DNA from: Curtobacterium sp. BH-2-1-1
GTDB lineage: Bacteria > Actinomycetota > Actinomycetes > Actinomycetales > Microbacteriaceae
DNA length: 64,000 bases
Direction: 5' to 3'
Assembly: GCF_001806325.1 (NCBI RefSeq)
Contig: NZ_CP017580.1
Coordinates: 434,001 to 498,000 of the forward strand
Shown here: one piece after another, positions 17,211 to 26,675 of the stretch
Numbering within the stretch: position 1 is the first letter of the stretch
Layout: each line of letters opens with the position of its first letter
Made by a program: the position numbers and the translations under genes
The notes under the pieces: generated by a model
Seen by the model: only the letters and a program-made list of their open reading frames with translations
What the model was told of the DNA's origin: nothing
Database searches by the model: none

Positions 17211-18331
17211 GCTGCAACCCTAACCGGCGGCTGATCGGCGGCGACGCGGCGCATGGCGTCGAGGAACACGGTGGTCTCCTCCTCCGTGCCGGCGCTCACC
17301 CGCAGGTGGTTCGGGATGCCGAGGTCGCGCACGATCACGTCCTGCTCGAGCAGCGCTTCGAACGCGGCGTGCGGGTCGGCGACGCCGCCGAACAGGACGA
17401 AGTTCGACCACGTCTCGTACGTGCGGTAGCCCATCGCCCGGAGTTCGGTCACCATGCGGTCGCGCTGCTGCGTGATGTCGTCGACCATCGCGAGCATCGC
17501 GGGGGCGTGCCGGAGCGCCGCCACCGCTGCCGCCTGGGTCAGTGCGGAGAGGTGGTACGGCAGCCGGACGAGTCGGATCGCGTCGATGACGGCCGGGTGG
17601 GCGGCCATGTAGCCCACGCGGGCACCGGCGAACGCGAACGCCTTGCTCATCGTGCGGGACACGATGAGACGCTCCCGCCCGGGCAGCAGCGTGAGGGCGC
17701 TCGGGGCGTCGGCGGGCATGAACTCGGCGTAGGCCTCGTCGACCATCACGATGCCGTCGGTCGCGGCGTAGGCGGCTTCGATCGTCTCGATCGGGAGCGG
17801 CGTACCCGTGGGGTTGTTCGGCCCGCAGAGGAACACGATGTCCGGCTGGTGCTCACGGATGGCGGCCACCACCGTCTCGGGCGCGATGCGGAACTCGTCG
17901 TCGCGCTGCGCCGGGATCCAGGTCGTGCCGGTGCCCGACGCGAGGATCGAGTGCATCGAGTAGGTCGGGGGGAACCCGAGCACGGTGCGACCCGGCCCAC
18001 CGAAGGCCTGGAGCAGCTGCTGGAGTACCTCGTTCGAGCCGTTGGCCGCCCAGATCTGCTCCGGACCGAGCGCCTGCCCCGGCGCGAGGTCGCGCTGGAG
18101 GTAGTCCGCGAGTGACTGCCGCAGCTCGGTGAACTCACGGTCGGGGTAGCGGTTCACGGTCGTCAGCGCCTGGCGGATCGACGACACGATGTCCTCGGCG
18201 ACGTCGGCCGGGACCGGATGCGTGTTCTCGTTGACGTTGAGCTGCACGCGCACGTGCTTCTGCGGGGCGCCGTACGGGCTCTGCCCGCGCAGGTCGTCTC
18301 GGATCGGGAGGTCTTCGAGCGTGAATGCCAC
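17207..18331 (-). CDS. hisC: Histidinol-phosphate aminotransferase
   Basis: 374 residues. PLP-dependent fold type I aminotransferase. Seen: [11 protein letters not shown], the YPD repeat region [11 protein letters not shown], the substrate site [32 protein letters not shown], and the PLP lysine in [20 protein letters not shown] at 18331 lies six bases after TACGAT, which marks it as the leaderless first gene of hisC-hisB-hisH-priA-sseB. There is no leader peptide or attenuator visible in the 52 bases before it. Confidence 0.95.
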   Translation of the reverse strand: MAFTLEDLPIRDDLRGQSPYGAPQKHVRVQLNVNENTHPVPADVAEDIVSSIRQALTTVNRYPDREFTELRQSLADYLQRDLAPGQALGPEQIWAANGSNEVLQQLLQAFGGPGRTVLGFPPTYSMHSILASGTGTTWIPAQRDDEFRIAPETVVAAIREHQPDIVFLCGPNNPTGTPLPIETIEAAYAATDGIVMVDEAYAEFMPADAPSALTLLPGRERLIVSRTMSKAFAFAGARVGYMAAHPAVIDAIRLVRLPYHLSALTQAAAVAALRHAPAMLAMVDDITQQRDRMVTELRAMGYRTYETWSNFVLFGGVADPHAAFEALLEQDVIVRDLGIPNHLRVSAGTEEETTVFLDAMRRVAADQPPVRVAA

Positions 18332-18337
18332 CGATCC

Positions 18338-18343
18338 ATCGTA
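18338..18343 (-). promoter_or_regulatory. -10 box of the his operon
   Basis: TACGAT on the minus strand, six bases upstream of the hisC GTG at 18331. Confidence 0.6.
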
Positions 18344-18383
18344 GGCCGCTCGAACGGTCTGGTGACCGGCCGTCCGGACGGTG

Positions 18384-18749
18384 CTAGTGCGCGGCGGTGT
18401 ACTGCGCCGGGATCGAGATCTCCTGCCCGGCCTGCAGCCCGGAGCCGTCGAGCGCGTTCAGGCTGACGACGTCCTGCACGAAGTCGCGCGGGTCGGCGTT
18501 CGGGGCGGTCTCTTCCGCCAGCTGCCAGAGCGTCTCGCCCGGCTGGATGGTCACGGTCTCGAAGTGGGCGTGCGACTCGGTGTTGCCGGCCGATGCCTGT
18601 CCGCCGTTCAGCACGGCGAGTGCCACACCGATCAGCAGCGGGATCGCGGCGAGCGTCGTCAGGACGACCCGGCCGCGACGCGTGAGGCGCAGGCGCGTAC
18701 GCACGGCGGGCGCGGTGCGCTGGATGTCAGCGATGGCGATGGTGCTCAT
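18384..18749 (-). CDS. LysM membrane protein divergent from lexA (probable SOS-linked division inhibitor)
   Basis: 121 residues. A basic cytoplasmic N-terminus, one membrane segment (VVLTTLAAIPLLIGVALAVLN, about residues 30-50) and a C-terminal LysM domain (ETVTIQPGETLWQLAEETAP to ISIPAQY). Orthologous position and architecture match the LysM proteins encoded divergently from lexA in other Gram-positives, such as YneA of Bacillus, DivS of Corynebacterium and Rv2719c of Mycobacterium, which suppress division during the SOS response. A LexA-type box at 18791-18806 overlaps its likely -10 region (TATGTT). Function here is inferred from context. Confidence 0.85.
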   Translation of the reverse strand: MSTIAIADIQRTAPAVRTRLRLTRRGRVVLTTLAAIPLLIGVALAVLNGGQASAGNTESHAHFETVTIQPGETLWQLAEETAPNADPRDFVQDVVSLNALDGSGLQAGQEISIPAQYTAAH

Positions 18750-18790
18750 GTCGTTCTTGCCTTCCCGTTCGGGTGAACCGAAGTCCTGTA

Positions 18791-18806
18791 CCGAACATAG
18801 TTTCGA
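18791..18806. promoter_or_regulatory. LexA-type SOS box upstream of the LysM gene
   Basis: CGAAC-ATAG-TTTCG (18792-18805) matches the actinobacterial consensus CGAAC-N4-GTTCG except for one base. It overlaps TATGTT on the minus strand, the probable -10 of the LysM gene. Confidence 0.7.
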
Positions 18807-18863
18807 ATGACGAGCCGCACAAGTCCTGCGCGGAGATTTCTGGGGGGTTTTCTGCCGACACGC

Positions 18864-18879
18864 TCGAACAGGTGTTTGT
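18864..18879. promoter_or_regulatory. LexA-type SOS box upstream of lexA
   Basis: CGAAC-AGGT-GTTTG (18865-18878), flanked by T on each side, one base from the consensus. It lies about 18 bases before GATACT (18897-18902), a possible -10, so it would cover the -35 region and give LexA autorepression. Confidence 0.75.
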
Positions 18880-18986
18880 CCGGCGATGACCGGTCGGATA
18901 CTGTTTCGATCGACTGGGACAAGTCAAGCGGGCACCACCGACATTCCCGCGGGCACGGTCCCGGCACCGACGAAGGGCGAGACGAC

Positions 18987-19631
18987 GTGGCGGACGAACT
19001 GCGGGGCCAGAAGCCGCTGACGGCGAAGCAGCAGGCGATCCTCGACGCGATCCGTGCGTCGATCGCCAGCCGGGGCTACCCGCCGAGCATGCGTGAGATC
19101 GGTGACGCCGCGGGCTTGTCCTCGCTGTCGAGCGTCTCGCACCAGCTCGGCCAGCTCGAGCTCGGCGGGTGGATCCGCCGCGACCCGAACCGCCCGCGTG
19201 CGCTCGAGGTCCTCGTCGACGAGCCGACCCCCGACGTCGAGGGCCCGGACGTCGACGCGACGACGCTCGTCCCGCTCGTCGGTCGGATCGCCGCCGGTGT
19301 GCCGATCACGGCCGAGCAGCACGTCGACGAGATCGTGCCGCTCCCCCGGCAGCTCGTCGGCACGGGTGACCTCTTCATGCTCAAGGTCGTGGGCGAGTCG
19401 ATGATCGACGCCGCGATCTGCGACGGCGACTGGGTGGTCGTCCGGTCGCAGCAGACGGCCGAGAACGGTGACATCGTCGCCGCCATGCTCGACGAGGAAG
19501 CGACCGTGAAGGTCTTCCGCCAGCGGGACGGCCACACGTGGCTGCTCCCCCGCAACACCGCGTTCGAGCCGATCCTCGGCGACGCGGCCACCGTGCTCGG
19601 CAAGGTCGTGGCGGTCCTCCGCTCGATCTGA
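18987..19631 (+). CDS. lexA: LexA repressor
   Basis: 214 residues. The N-terminal winged helix reads [23 protein letters not shown] then [16 protein letters not shown]. The autocleavage site is Ala103-Gly104 (IAAGVP), and the catalytic dyad is Ser138 (VVGESMID) and Lys175 (EATVKVF). RecA-stimulated self-cleavage derepresses SOS genes. GTG at 18987 ([10 protein letters not shown]) gives the normal length; the frame is open for 60 more codons upstream but that part overlaps the SOS box and is not conserved in character. A strong terminator follows. Confidence 0.97.
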   Translation: MADELRGQKPLTAKQQAILDAIRASIASRGYPPSMREIGDAAGLSSLSSVSHQLGQLELGGWIRRDPNRPRALEVLVDEPTPDVEGPDVDATTLVPLVGRIAAGVPITAEQHVDEIVPLPRQLVGTGDLFMLKVVGESMIDAAICDGDWVVVRSQQTAENGDIVAAMLDEEATVKVFRQRDGHTWLLPRNTAFEPILGDAATVLGKVVAVLRSI

Positions 19632-19651
19632 GCCGCCGCACCTCCTGACGG

Positions 19652-19686
19652 CGAACGCCCCCTCGCACCGCGCGAGGGGGCGTTCG
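19652..19686. terminator. Terminator after lexA
   Basis: Perfect 15-bp stem: CGAACGCCCCCTCGC (19652-19666) and GCGAGGGGGCGTTCG (19672-19686), five-base loop. The following 19687-19829 has no gene; it carries CGCACCGTGC and GCACGGTGCG arms near 19730 and 19750 and CGCGCCTCCTGG at 19787-19798. Confidence 0.85.
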
Positions 19687-19829
19687 TACTGTGCGAGGTT
19701 CCGACCACCGTGACGGGCTCGCGGGCCCGCACCGTGCCCGGGACCTCGCACGGTGCGGAAGGCGACGGGCGAGGCGGGCGTTCGCCGCGCCTCCTGGACC
19801 GCACGCCGCGCGTCAGCGCAGGGCGCGCC

Positions 19830-21368
19830 TCAGGACGCGACGGGCGCGACCACGAACGGGTCCAGCTCCGCGACCTGCCGCTGGAACACGCGCACCCGCA
19901 GGCGCGTGCCGTCCTCGACGTAGTCGACGGTCTCGACCGCGCCTGCGTCGTGCAGCGACGACACCAGGTCACCGCGGTCGTACGGGACCACCACGGTGAG
20001 CTCGACGTCGGGTTCGGGGAGACGGGCCTCGATCACGTCGAGGAGGTCCTGGATGCCCTCGCCCGTGCGCGCCGAGACGAACACCGCGTCCGGCACGAGG
20101 CCGACCAGCACGAGCCGCTGCGACTCGTCGATGAGGTCGGCCTTGTTGAAGGCGACGATCTCGGGGATCTCGCGGGCGCCGACATCGCCGATGACCTCGC
20201 GCACGGTCGCCAGCTGGGCGGCCGGGTCGGGGTGCGAGCCGTCGACCACGTGCACGATGACGTCGGCCTCGCCGACCTCTTCGAGGGTGGAGCGGAACGC
20301 CTCGACGAGCTGGTGCGGCAGGTTGCGCACGAAGCCGACGGTGTCGACGAAGGTGAACTCGCGGCCCTTCGCGCTCTCGGTCCGGCGGACCGTGGCGTCC
20401 AGCGTCGCGAAGAGCTGGTTCTGGACGAGCACGCCCGCGCTCGTCAGCCGGTTCAGCAACGAGGACTTGCCCGCGTTGGTGTACCCGGCGATCGCGACGC
20501 TCGGGACGTCGTTGCGGTGTCGGTCGGCCCGCTTCGCCTCGCGCGCAGGGCGGAACCCGGCGATCTGGCGACGGAGCTTCGACATCCGGGTGTGGATGCG
20601 ACGACGGTCGAGCTCGATCTTCGTCTCACCGGGACCACGCGAACCCATGCCCGCACCGCCGGAGACCTGGCCACCGGCCTGGCGGGACATCGACTCACCC
20701 CACCCGCGGAGTCGCGGCAGGAGGTACTCGAGCTGGGCGAGTTCGACCTGCGCCTTGCCCTCGCGGCTCTTGGCGTGCTGGCTGAAGATGTCGAGGATCA
20801 CGGCCGTCCGGTCGATCACCTTGACCTTCACCACGTCCTCGAGCGCGCGGCGCTGGGACGGGGCGAGTTCTGTGTCGGCGATGACCGTGTCGGCGCCGGT
20901 GGCCTTGACGACCATCGCGAGCTCTTCGGCCTTGCCCTTGCCGAGGTACGTGGAGGGGTCGGGGTTCGGCCGGCGCTGCAGGAGCCCGTCGAGCACCACG
21001 GCACCCGCGGTTTCTGCGAGGGCGGCGAGCTCACGCAGGGAGTTCTCGGCGTCCGAGGCGTCGCCGTGCGGGTAAACCCCGATCAGGACGACCTGCTCGA
21101 GCCGGAGCTGCCGGTACTCGACCTCGGTGACGTCCTCGAGTTCGGTGGAGAGGCCGCCGACGCGGCGGAGGGCAGCCCGGTCTTCGCGGTCGTACTGGTC
21201 GCCGTCGCCCGTCCAGGCGTGGTCGTCGACCGATCGGGTCTGGATCGCCTGCGCGGGGGCGAAGATCGAGGAGCTCGCGCGGGAGTCGGCGTTGCGCAGG
21301 ACCCGCTCGACGACACCAGCAGCGCTGTCGTCGGTGGTCTCTGCGTCTCGGTTCGTGGTGTCCGTCAT
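19830..21368 (-). CDS. hflX: GTPase HflX
   Basis: 512 residues. Ribosome-associated GTPase that splits stalled 70S ribosomes under stress. The N-terminal HflX domain (VVLIGVYPHGDASDAENSLREL, YLGKGKAEELA, DTELAPSQRRALED, DIFSQHAKSREGKAQVELAQ) precedes the GXGPGE motif SRGPGETKIE. The G domain has GYTNAGKSSLLN, ATLDATVRR, DTVGF and FNKADL. ATG at 21368 (MTDTTNRDAE) follows GAGAAG and a TACCCT box nine bases upstream; a longer in-frame opening crosses the divergent gene's promoter and is rejected. Confidence 0.95.
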   Translation of the reverse strand: MTDTTNRDAETTDDSAAGVVERVLRNADSRASSSIFAPAQAIQTRSVDDHAWTGDGDQYDREDRAALRRVGGLSTELEDVTEVEYRQLRLEQVVLIGVYPHGDASDAENSLRELAALAETAGAVVLDGLLQRRPNPDPSTYLGKGKAEELAMVVKATGADTVIADTELAPSQRRALEDVVKVKVIDRTAVILDIFSQHAKSREGKAQVELAQLEYLLPRLRGWGESMSRQAGGQVSGGAGMGSRGPGETKIELDRRRIHTRMSKLRRQIAGFRPAREAKRADRHRNDVPSVAIAGYTNAGKSSLLNRLTSAGVLVQNQLFATLDATVRRTESAKGREFTFVDTVGFVRNLPHQLVEAFRSTLEEVGEADVIVHVVDGSHPDPAAQLATVREVIGDVGAREIPEIVAFNKADLIDESQRLVLVGLVPDAVFVSARTGEGIQDLLDVIEARLPEPDVELTVVVPYDRGDLVSSLHDAGAVETVDYVEDGTRLRVRVFQRQVAELDPFVVAPVAS

Positions 21369-21417
21369 CTTCTCCACAGGGTACCGCTCGGGGCCTCGGG
21401 ACACACGGGGTTGCCGG

Positions 21418-21423
21418 TACGGT
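21418..21423 (+). promoter_or_regulatory. -10 box for the methyltransferase gene (leaderless)
   Basis: TACGGT, then six bases and ATG at 21430. Confidence 0.5.
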
Positions 21424-21429
21424 TCATCC

Positions 21430-22044
21430 ATGGCGAACGACCACTACTTCTCCGCGAACCCGTCGTCGGACACCCGCGAACGCCAGATCCACGTCACCCT
21501 CGCCGGTCGCCCGCTCACGCTGACCACCGCCGCGGGGGTCTTCAGCCCGGACGGGCTCGACCGTGGCACGCGAGTGCTGCTCGGCTCGGTGCCGCCGCCC
21601 TCGCACGAGGGGGCACTGCTCGACGTCGGCTGCGGCTGGGGTCCGATCGCCATCACCATGGCCCTCGACTCCCCCGCCGCCCAGGTGTGGGGCGTCGACG
21701 TGAACGAGCGGGTGCTCGGTCTCGCCCGGGCGAACGCTGCTGCTGCGGGGGCCGACAACGTCACCGTCGCACTGCCGGACGAGGTACCAGCCGACCTGCG
21801 GTTCCGGACGATCTGGTCGAACCCGCCGATCCGGGTCGGCAAGGACGAGCTGCACCAGATCCTGCTGACGTGGCTGCCCCGGCTCGAGGTCGGTGGGGAC
21901 GCGTGGTTGGTCGTGTCGAAGGACCTCGGGGGCGATTCGCTGCAGCGGTGGTTGCAGGAGTCGCTCGACGCGGGGTTCCACGTGTCGCGGGCGTCGACGG
22001 ACAAGGGGTTCCGGGTGCTGCGGGTGCACCGCGCAGCCGAGTAG
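21430..22044 (+). CDS. RsmC-like class I SAM-dependent methyltransferase
   Basis: 204 residues. Rossmann-type methyltransferase: motif I LLDVGCGWGPIAI, acidic VWGVDVNERVLGLARANA, and the N-P-P catalytic motif WSNPPIRVGK typical of N2-guanine rRNA methyltransferases such as RsmC. The N-terminal HYFSANPSSDTRERQ is a hallmark of the small actinobacterial RsmC-like group. It probably methylates 16S rRNA, though the target base is inferred. It is divergent from hflX and between hflX and dapF, as in related genomes. Confidence 0.9.
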   Translation: MANDHYFSANPSSDTRERQIHVTLAGRPLTLTTAAGVFSPDGLDRGTRVLLGSVPPPSHEGALLDVGCGWGPIAITMALDSPAAQVWGVDVNERVLGLARANAAAAGADNVTVALPDEVPADLRFRTIWSNPPIRVGKDELHQILLTWLPRLEVGGDAWLVVSKDLGGDSLQRWLQESLDAGFHVSRASTDKGFRVLRVHRAAE

Positions 22045-22104
22045 GCGCCGCGGGCCGCGTGCCGCGTGCCGCCGGCGCCGTCGCGCGAAGCGCGCGGTCC
22101 GATT

Positions 22105-22167
22105 GGAACCATGATTCCGACATCGAACCAGCGCGAGCACGCGGTTCGATGTCGGGAACGTGGTTCG
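22105..22167. repeat. Long palindrome, CCGACATCGAACC family
   Basis: Arms 22105-22129 and 22143-22167 pair at 21 of 25 positions. The inner 13 bases CCGACATCGAACC are perfect, and the outer part shares GAACCA. The 13-base loop is GC-rich. A related palindrome with the same outer GAACCA and CGAC core lies at 35938-35998. Confidence 0.75.
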
Positions 22168-22183
22168 AAGCGTCACACGACCG

Positions 22184-22314
22184 GCCAGCGCGGCCAGCGC
22201 GCCGCGACCGGCCAGCGCGCAGCGTGCCGCAGCCAGCCAGCGCGGCCAGCGCGCCGCGGCCGGCCAGCGCGCAGCGCGGCCAGCGCGGCCAGCGCGCCGC
22301 AGTCGGCCAGCGCG
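22184..22314. repeat. Array of nine GCCAGCGCG units
   Basis: GCCAGCGCG occurs nine times in 131 bases, with two spacer types (CGCAGCG-like and CCGCRGYC-like) arranged in a higher-order pattern. It lies directly after the palindrome. Confidence 0.7.
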
Positions 22315-22343
22315 ACCGACCCGCCCGTCCGCACCACAGCAGT

Positions 22344-22401
22344 GGCCAGGAGGCGCGACCCACGTGACGAGCGTCGGCGCGCCGAGCCGCGCCTCCTGGC
22401 C
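22344..22401. repeat. Dispersed palindrome, GGAGGCGCG family
   Basis: Perfect 14-bp arms GGCCAGGAGGCGCG (22344-22357) and CGCGCCTCCTGGCC (22388-22401), 30-base loop. It ends 15 bases before the dapF stop. Confidence 0.75.
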
Positions 22402-22416
22402 GGAGCCCAGCCCGGG

Positions 22417-23307
22417 TCAGACCGTCAGGTCACCCGAGAACACGAGTTCCGCCGGCCCGGACAACGCGACGTGCTCGCCGTCCTCCGCCGCGAAGATGCG
22501 CACCGTGACGACCCCACCCGGCACGCGCACGCGCCACGTGTCCGGCGCACCGTTGCCCGCCCAGTACCGCGTCGCGAGGGCCGCGGCGACGGCGCCCGTG
22601 CCGCACGACAGGGTCTCGCCGCTGCCGCGCTCGTGGACGCGCATCGTGATCTGACCGACGCCGTCCTGCACAAGCGGGTCGCCCGGCAGCACGAACTCGA
22701 CGTTCGCGCCGGCCGCGGGCACCGGATCGAGCACCGGCACGTACGTGAGGTCGACCTCGGCGAGTTCGTCCTCGGTCGCGACGGCGACCACCACGTGGGG
22801 GTTGCCGACGTCGATGCCGAGCCCGGGGCGTGCTCCGTCGAGGTTCTTCGCCCGCACGAGCACATCGTCCGCGCCACCGCCCTCGATGCCGAGCCCCCAG
22901 CGTCCGAGGTCGGCGGAGAAGCCGTTGGTCGTCCGCTGGATGTCGACGAGGCCCTTGCGGCTACCGACCGTCAGGGTCTCGCCGGGGGTCAGGTCGACGA
23001 GCCCGGACTCCGTGAGGTAACGCGCGAACACGCGGATGCCGTTCCCGCACATCTCGGCGACCGTGCCGTCGGCGTTGTGGTAGTCCATGAACCAGGTCGC
23101 CGCGGGGTCCTCGGCGACGAGCGCCTGCCCTTCCGGCAGCGCCTCGGACCGGACCGCCCGGATGACGCCGTCGCCGCCGACACCGAACCGGCGGTCGGCG
23201 ATGGCCCGGATCCGCTCGGGGGTCAGGTCGACCGACGCGTCGGGGTCGGCGAACAGGACGAAGTCGTTGCCGGTCCCCTGGCCCTTGGTGAAGTGCAGCT
23301 CGGTCAC
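22417..23307 (-). CDS. dapF: Diaminopimelate epimerase
   Basis: 296 residues. PLP-independent racemase that converts LL- to meso-diaminopimelate for lysine synthesis. Both catalytic cysteines are present, in EMCGNGIRV and [11 protein letters not shown], with [10 protein letters not shown] at the N-terminus and [18 protein letters not shown] start at 23307 overlaps the miaA stop (GTGA). It is the last gene of the recA-recX-miaB-miaA-dapF run. Confidence 0.97.
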   Translation of the reverse strand: MTELHFTKGQGTGNDFVLFADPDASVDLTPERIRAIADRRFGVGGDGVIRAVRSEALPEGQALVAEDPAATWFMDYHNADGTVAEMCGNGIRVFARYLTESGLVDLTPGETLTVGSRKGLVDIQRTTNGFSADLGRWGLGIEGGGADDVLVRAKNLDGARPGLGIDVGNPHVVVAVATEDELAEVDLTYVPVLDPVPAAGANVEFVLPGDPLVQDGVGQITMRVHERGSGETLSCGTGAVAAALATRYWAGNGAPDTWRVRVPGGVVTVRIFAAEDGEHVALSGPAELVFSGDLTV

Positions 23308-24293
23308 GGGACGATCCTACGGGCAGCCGCTGTCAGAGCCGCCCGATCGGCGCCGGTGACGTCGAGCAGCTCCGCGTCGGCGTACCGCCGGAACCACGAC
23401 ACCTGCCGTCGGGCGTACTTGCGCGTCGCGATGCCCGTCGCCTCCACCGCCTGGTCGACGGTCGCATCCCCGCGGAGCACCTCGAGCGCCTGCGAGTACC
23501 CGATCGCCGCCCGCGCGGTCCGCCCCGACTCGAGGCCCTGCTCGCGCAGCCCACGGACCTCCTCCACGAGACCGGCGTCGAACATGCGCGCCGCGCGCTC
23601 GTGCAGCGCGGCGACGAGCTGCGCTCGGTCGCGGTGCAGGTGCAGGATCCGAGCGGGTCGCCAGGCGCGGGGCGCGGACGGGAGGCTCGGTGTGACCACC
23701 TCGGATCGGCTCGCGATCTCGAGTGCACGGATCAACCTCCGCGGGTTGCGTGCGTCGATGGTCGCCGCGGCCGCCGGGTCCAGGCCGCGGAGTCGTTCCA
23801 GCAGGATGCCCGGCCCGAGTTCCTCGTGCTCGCGCTCGAGGCGGGCGCGGAGTTCGGGGTCGGTCCCGGGGAACGCGAGGTCGAAGAGCACGGCCGAGAC
23901 GTACAGCCCGCTGCCGCCGACGAGCAGGGCGACGTTCCCGCGGCCGTGGATGGCCTCGATCTCCGCCCGCGCATCACGCTGGTAGGCGGCGACACTGGCC
24001 TCGTCCGTGACGTCGAGCACGTCGAGCTGGTGGTGCGGGATGCCCCGGCGCTCCTCGACGCCGAGCTTCGCGGTGCCGATGTCCATGCCGCGGTAGAGCT
24101 GCATGGCGTCGGCGTTGACGATCTCGGCGGGGCGGCCTGCGGCGCGGAGGCGTTCGGCGATCGCGATTCCGAGGTCGGACTTGCCGGTGCCGGTCGCCCC
24201 GACGACCGCGATCAGGTCGCCGCCGGGCTCGGGGTCGGCGCGCACGGGGCCCACGGGCTCCTCGCCGGCGCGCTCCTCGTCAGCGGCCGACAC
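23304..24293 (-). CDS. miaA: tRNA dimethylallyltransferase
   Basis: 329 residues with GTG at 24293. It adds a dimethylallyl group to A37 of tRNAs reading UNN codons. The P-loop is GATGTGKS (about 32-39). Also seen are [41 protein letters not shown] and the C-terminal [13 protein letters not shown]. The start is not certain: ~30 residues precede the conserved part, and GTG at 24293 overlaps the end of miaB. The stop overlaps dapF by four bases. Confidence 0.94.
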   Translation of the reverse strand: MSAADEERAGEEPVGPVRADPEPGGDLIAVVGATGTGKSDLGIAIAERLRAAGRPAEIVNADAMQLYRGMDIGTAKLGVEERRGIPHHQLDVLDVTDEASVAAYQRDARAEIEAIHGRGNVALLVGGSGLYVSAVLFDLAFPGTDPELRARLEREHEELGPGILLERLRGLDPAAAATIDARNPRRLIRALEIASRSEVVTPSLPSAPRAWRPARILHLHRDRAQLVAALHERAARMFDAGLVEEVRGLREQGLESGRTARAAIGYSQALEVLRGDATVDQAVEATGIATRKYARRQVSWFRRYADAELLDVTGADRAALTAAARRIVP

Positions 24294-25779
24294 GGATGCT
24301 GGGCAGACCGAGCGACACCGGCCGCGGGCCGTCGGCGCCCCCGGCGGGGGCCGGCGTCGGGACGCCGCAGCTCTCCGCCTGGGCACGGTCCCACGCGTCG
24401 CCCGCGCGGGTCCGGCGGATCCGCAACGGTGCGTCCCCGTCGGCGATCAGGAAGTGCGGCGCCGAGCGGGTGACCTCGACGGTGACGACGTCCCCGGGGC
24501 GCGGCACGTCCGATCCGCCCGGCACCGAGAAGTGCACGAGTCGGGAGTCCTCGGCGCGCCCCGACAGCCGGTGCGTGGCGTCGTCCTTCTTGCCCTCACC
24601 TGTGGCGACGAGGACCTGGACCGTGCGCCCGACCTGCTTCGCGTTCTCTTCTGCCGTGATGTGCTCCTGCAGGGCGACGAGCCGCTCGTACCGCTCCTGC
24701 ACGACGTGCTTCGGCAACTGCTCGTCCATCGTCGCCGCGGGCGTCCCCGGCCGGATCGAGTACTGGAACGTGAACGCCGAGGCGAACCGCGACTGCTCCA
24801 CGACGCGCAGGGTGTCCTCGAAGTCCGCGTCGGTCTCGCCGGGGAAGCCGACGATGATGTCCGTCGAGATCGCCGCGTGCGGGATCTTCGCCCGGACGCG
24901 GTCGAGGATGCCGAGGAACCGTTCGCTCCGGTAGCTGCGGCGCATCGCCTTGAGGACGCGGTCCGACCCGGACTGGAGCGGCATGTGCAGCTGGGGCATC
25001 ACGTTCGGCGTCTCGGCCATCGCGTCGATGACGTCGTCCGTGAAGGCGGCGGGGTGCGGGCTGGTGAACCGGACCCGCTCGAGGCCCTCGATCTGGCCGG
25101 CGGCACGGAGCAGCTTGCCGAACGCCTGGCGGTCCCCGAACTCGACGCCGTACGAGTTGACGTTCTGCCCGAGCAGGGTGACCTCGATCGCGCCGTCGTC
25201 GACGAGTGCCTGGATCTCGGCGAGCACGTCACCCGGGCGACGGTCCTTCTCCTTGCCGCGAAGCGACGGCACGATGCAGAACGTGCAGGTGTTGTTGCAG
25301 CCGACCGAGATCGACACCCAGCCACTGTGCGTCGAGTCGCGCTTGGTCGGGAGCGTCGACGGGAAGACGTCCAGCGACTCGAGGATCTCGATCTGCGCTT
25401 CGTCGTTGTGCCGGGCGCGCTCGAGCAGCGTCGGCAGTGACCCCATGTTGTGCGTCCCGAAGACGACGTCCACCCACGGCGCCTTCTCGAGGATGACGTT
25501 CTTGTCCTTCTGCGCCAGGCACCCGCCGACCGCGATCTGCATGCCGGGGTGCTCGCGCTTGATGCCCGCGAGCTGCCCGAGGTTGCCGTACAGACGGTTG
25601 TCGGCGTTCTCGCGCACGGCGCACGTGTTGATGACGACCACGTCCGCCTGCTCGCCGTCGGCAGCGACGTACCCCGCGGCCTGGAGCGACCCGCTCAGCC
25701 GCTCGGAGTCGTGCACGTTCATCTGGCACCCGTAGGTGCGGACTTGGTAGGTGCGGGGGCGCGCTGCGACGGTGGCCAT
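24280..25779 (-). CDS. miaB: tRNA-2-methylthio-N6-dimethylallyladenosine synthase
   Basis: 499 residues. Radical-SAM methylthiotransferase acting on tRNA A37 after MiaA. N-terminal cluster cysteines are in [15 protein letters not shown] and VGGCLAQ; the radical SAM CxxxCxxC is CNNTCTFC; a C-terminal TRAM domain follows ([14 protein letters not shown] to VTRSAPHFL). ATG at 25779 is chosen; a TACACT box is nine bases upstream, so miaB may have its own promoter in the 29-base gap after recX. The longer in-frame opening lies inside recX and is rejected. Confidence 0.96.
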   Translation of the reverse strand: MATVAARPRTYQVRTYGCQMNVHDSERLSGSLQAAGYVAADGEQADVVVINTCAVRENADNRLYGNLGQLAGIKREHPGMQIAVGGCLAQKDKNVILEKAPWVDVVFGTHNMGSLPTLLERARHNDEAQIEILESLDVFPSTLPTKRDSTHSGWVSISVGCNNTCTFCIVPSLRGKEKDRRPGDVLAEIQALVDDGAIEVTLLGQNVNSYGVEFGDRQAFGKLLRAAGQIEGLERVRFTSPHPAAFTDDVIDAMAETPNVMPQLHMPLQSGSDRVLKAMRRSYRSERFLGILDRVRAKIPHAAISTDIIVGFPGETDADFEDTLRVVEQSRFASAFTFQYSIRPGTPAATMDEQLPKHVVQERYERLVALQEHITAEENAKQVGRTVQVLVATGEGKKDDATHRLSGRAEDSRLVHFSVPGGSDVPRPGDVVTVEVTRSAPHFLIADGDAPLRIRRTRAGDAWDRAQAESCGVPTPAPAGGADGPRPVSLGLPSIRVGR

Positions 25780-25808
25780 GGTCGTCCCAGTGTAAAACCG
25801 TCGCGACG

Positions 25809-26675
25809 CTACTCGAAGCGGACGGAGCCGCGAGGTCCCGCCGGCGGACGCCCACCGCCGTCGAGCGCACGCTCGACCGCGATCCGCACGATGCCGCCGT
25901 TGTAGCCCTTGCGCATCAGGAAGCCCGAGAGCCGTCGCTCCGCCGTCGCTCGGTCGAGCCCGCGGAGCTGCCCGGCACGCTTCTGCGCGAGGTCGATCGC
26001 ACGGACGAACTCGTCGTCCTCGTCGTCGGCGGCTGCGTCGAGCGCCGCGTCGATCGCGACCTGGTCGATGCCGCGGCGCCGCAGTTCGGCGACGACGCCC
26101 TGGCGCCCCAGACCCTTGCGGTCGTGCAGGCGGTCGACGAGGTCGGTCGCGAGCGCCACGTCGTCCACGAGTCCGACGCGGGTGAGCCGCTCGATCTCGT
26201 GCTCGACGACGTCCGGGTCGAGGTCGTTCTTTGTCAGCATCGTGCGCAGCTCGGACTCGCTGACGCCCTTGCGACCGAGCGCCCGCATGCTGAGCCGCTC
26301 GGCGTCGGCACGCTGTTCGTCGATCGGCCGTGGGGCGTCCGCGGGGTCGACTTCGGCACCGCCGTCGATCGCGAACACGGACGCCGTCGTAGCGTCTGCC
26401 GTCCGGTCGTCGTCGTAGCCGTCCTGCTCGGCACGGGCACTGCGGCCGCTGCCGTCCCCGACGACGGGCGAGAGCCACTCCGCCTGCGCCCGAGCGCCCT
26501 GGATCGGTAGCGGGACCGGCGCGTCGGCGTCGGCTCCGCCGTGGTCCGTCACGGCATCCGTGTCGCCCGCCGTCGCCGGCCCAGCCGCGGATCGGCGACG
26601 GGACCGCGCACCGCGCGCACCGAACAGGTCGGTGACCGGTGCGAGGTCCTCGTCGCCGTCGTGGTCGGTCGTCAC
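25809..26675 (-). CDS. recX: Regulatory protein RecX
   Basis: 288 residues; the RecX domain is only the C-terminal ~160. It modulates RecA filaments by direct binding. Helical repeats are seen in [42 protein letters not shown] and [13 protein letters not shown]. The N-terminal ~120 residues are Asp/Ala/Gly-rich and disordered in character, longer than in most RecX. The GTG start at 26675 overlaps the recA stop by four bases (GTGA), so synthesis is coupled to RecA. Confidence 0.92.
   Translation of the reverse strand: MTTDHDGDEDLAPVTDLFGARGARSRRRSAAGPATAGDTDAVTDHGGADADAPVPLPIQGARAQAEWLSPVVGDGSGRSARAEQDGYDDDRTADATTASVFAIDGGAEVDPADAPRPIDEQRADAERLSMRALGRKGVSESELRTMLTKNDLDPDVVEHEIERLTRVGLVDDVALATDLVDRLHDRKGLGRQGVVAELRRRGIDQVAIDAALDAAADDEDDEFVRAIDLAQKRAGQLRGLDRATAERRLSGFLMRKGYNGGIVRIAVERALDGGGRPPAGPRGSVRFE

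Larger units (their letters stand above)
22045..22416. other. 372-base repeat-rich gap between convergent genes
   Basis: No plausible gene on either strand. It contains three distinct repeat structures listed separately: a 25-bp-arm palindrome, an array of GCCAGCGCG units, and a GGAGGCGCG-type inverted repeat. It separates the 3' ends of the methyltransferase gene and dapF. Confidence 0.75.

Noticed and set aside
22060..22363. Open frames across the GCCAGCGCG array on both strands
   Set aside because: Translations are simple Ala/Arg/Gly repeats without start context; better explained as non-coding repeats.
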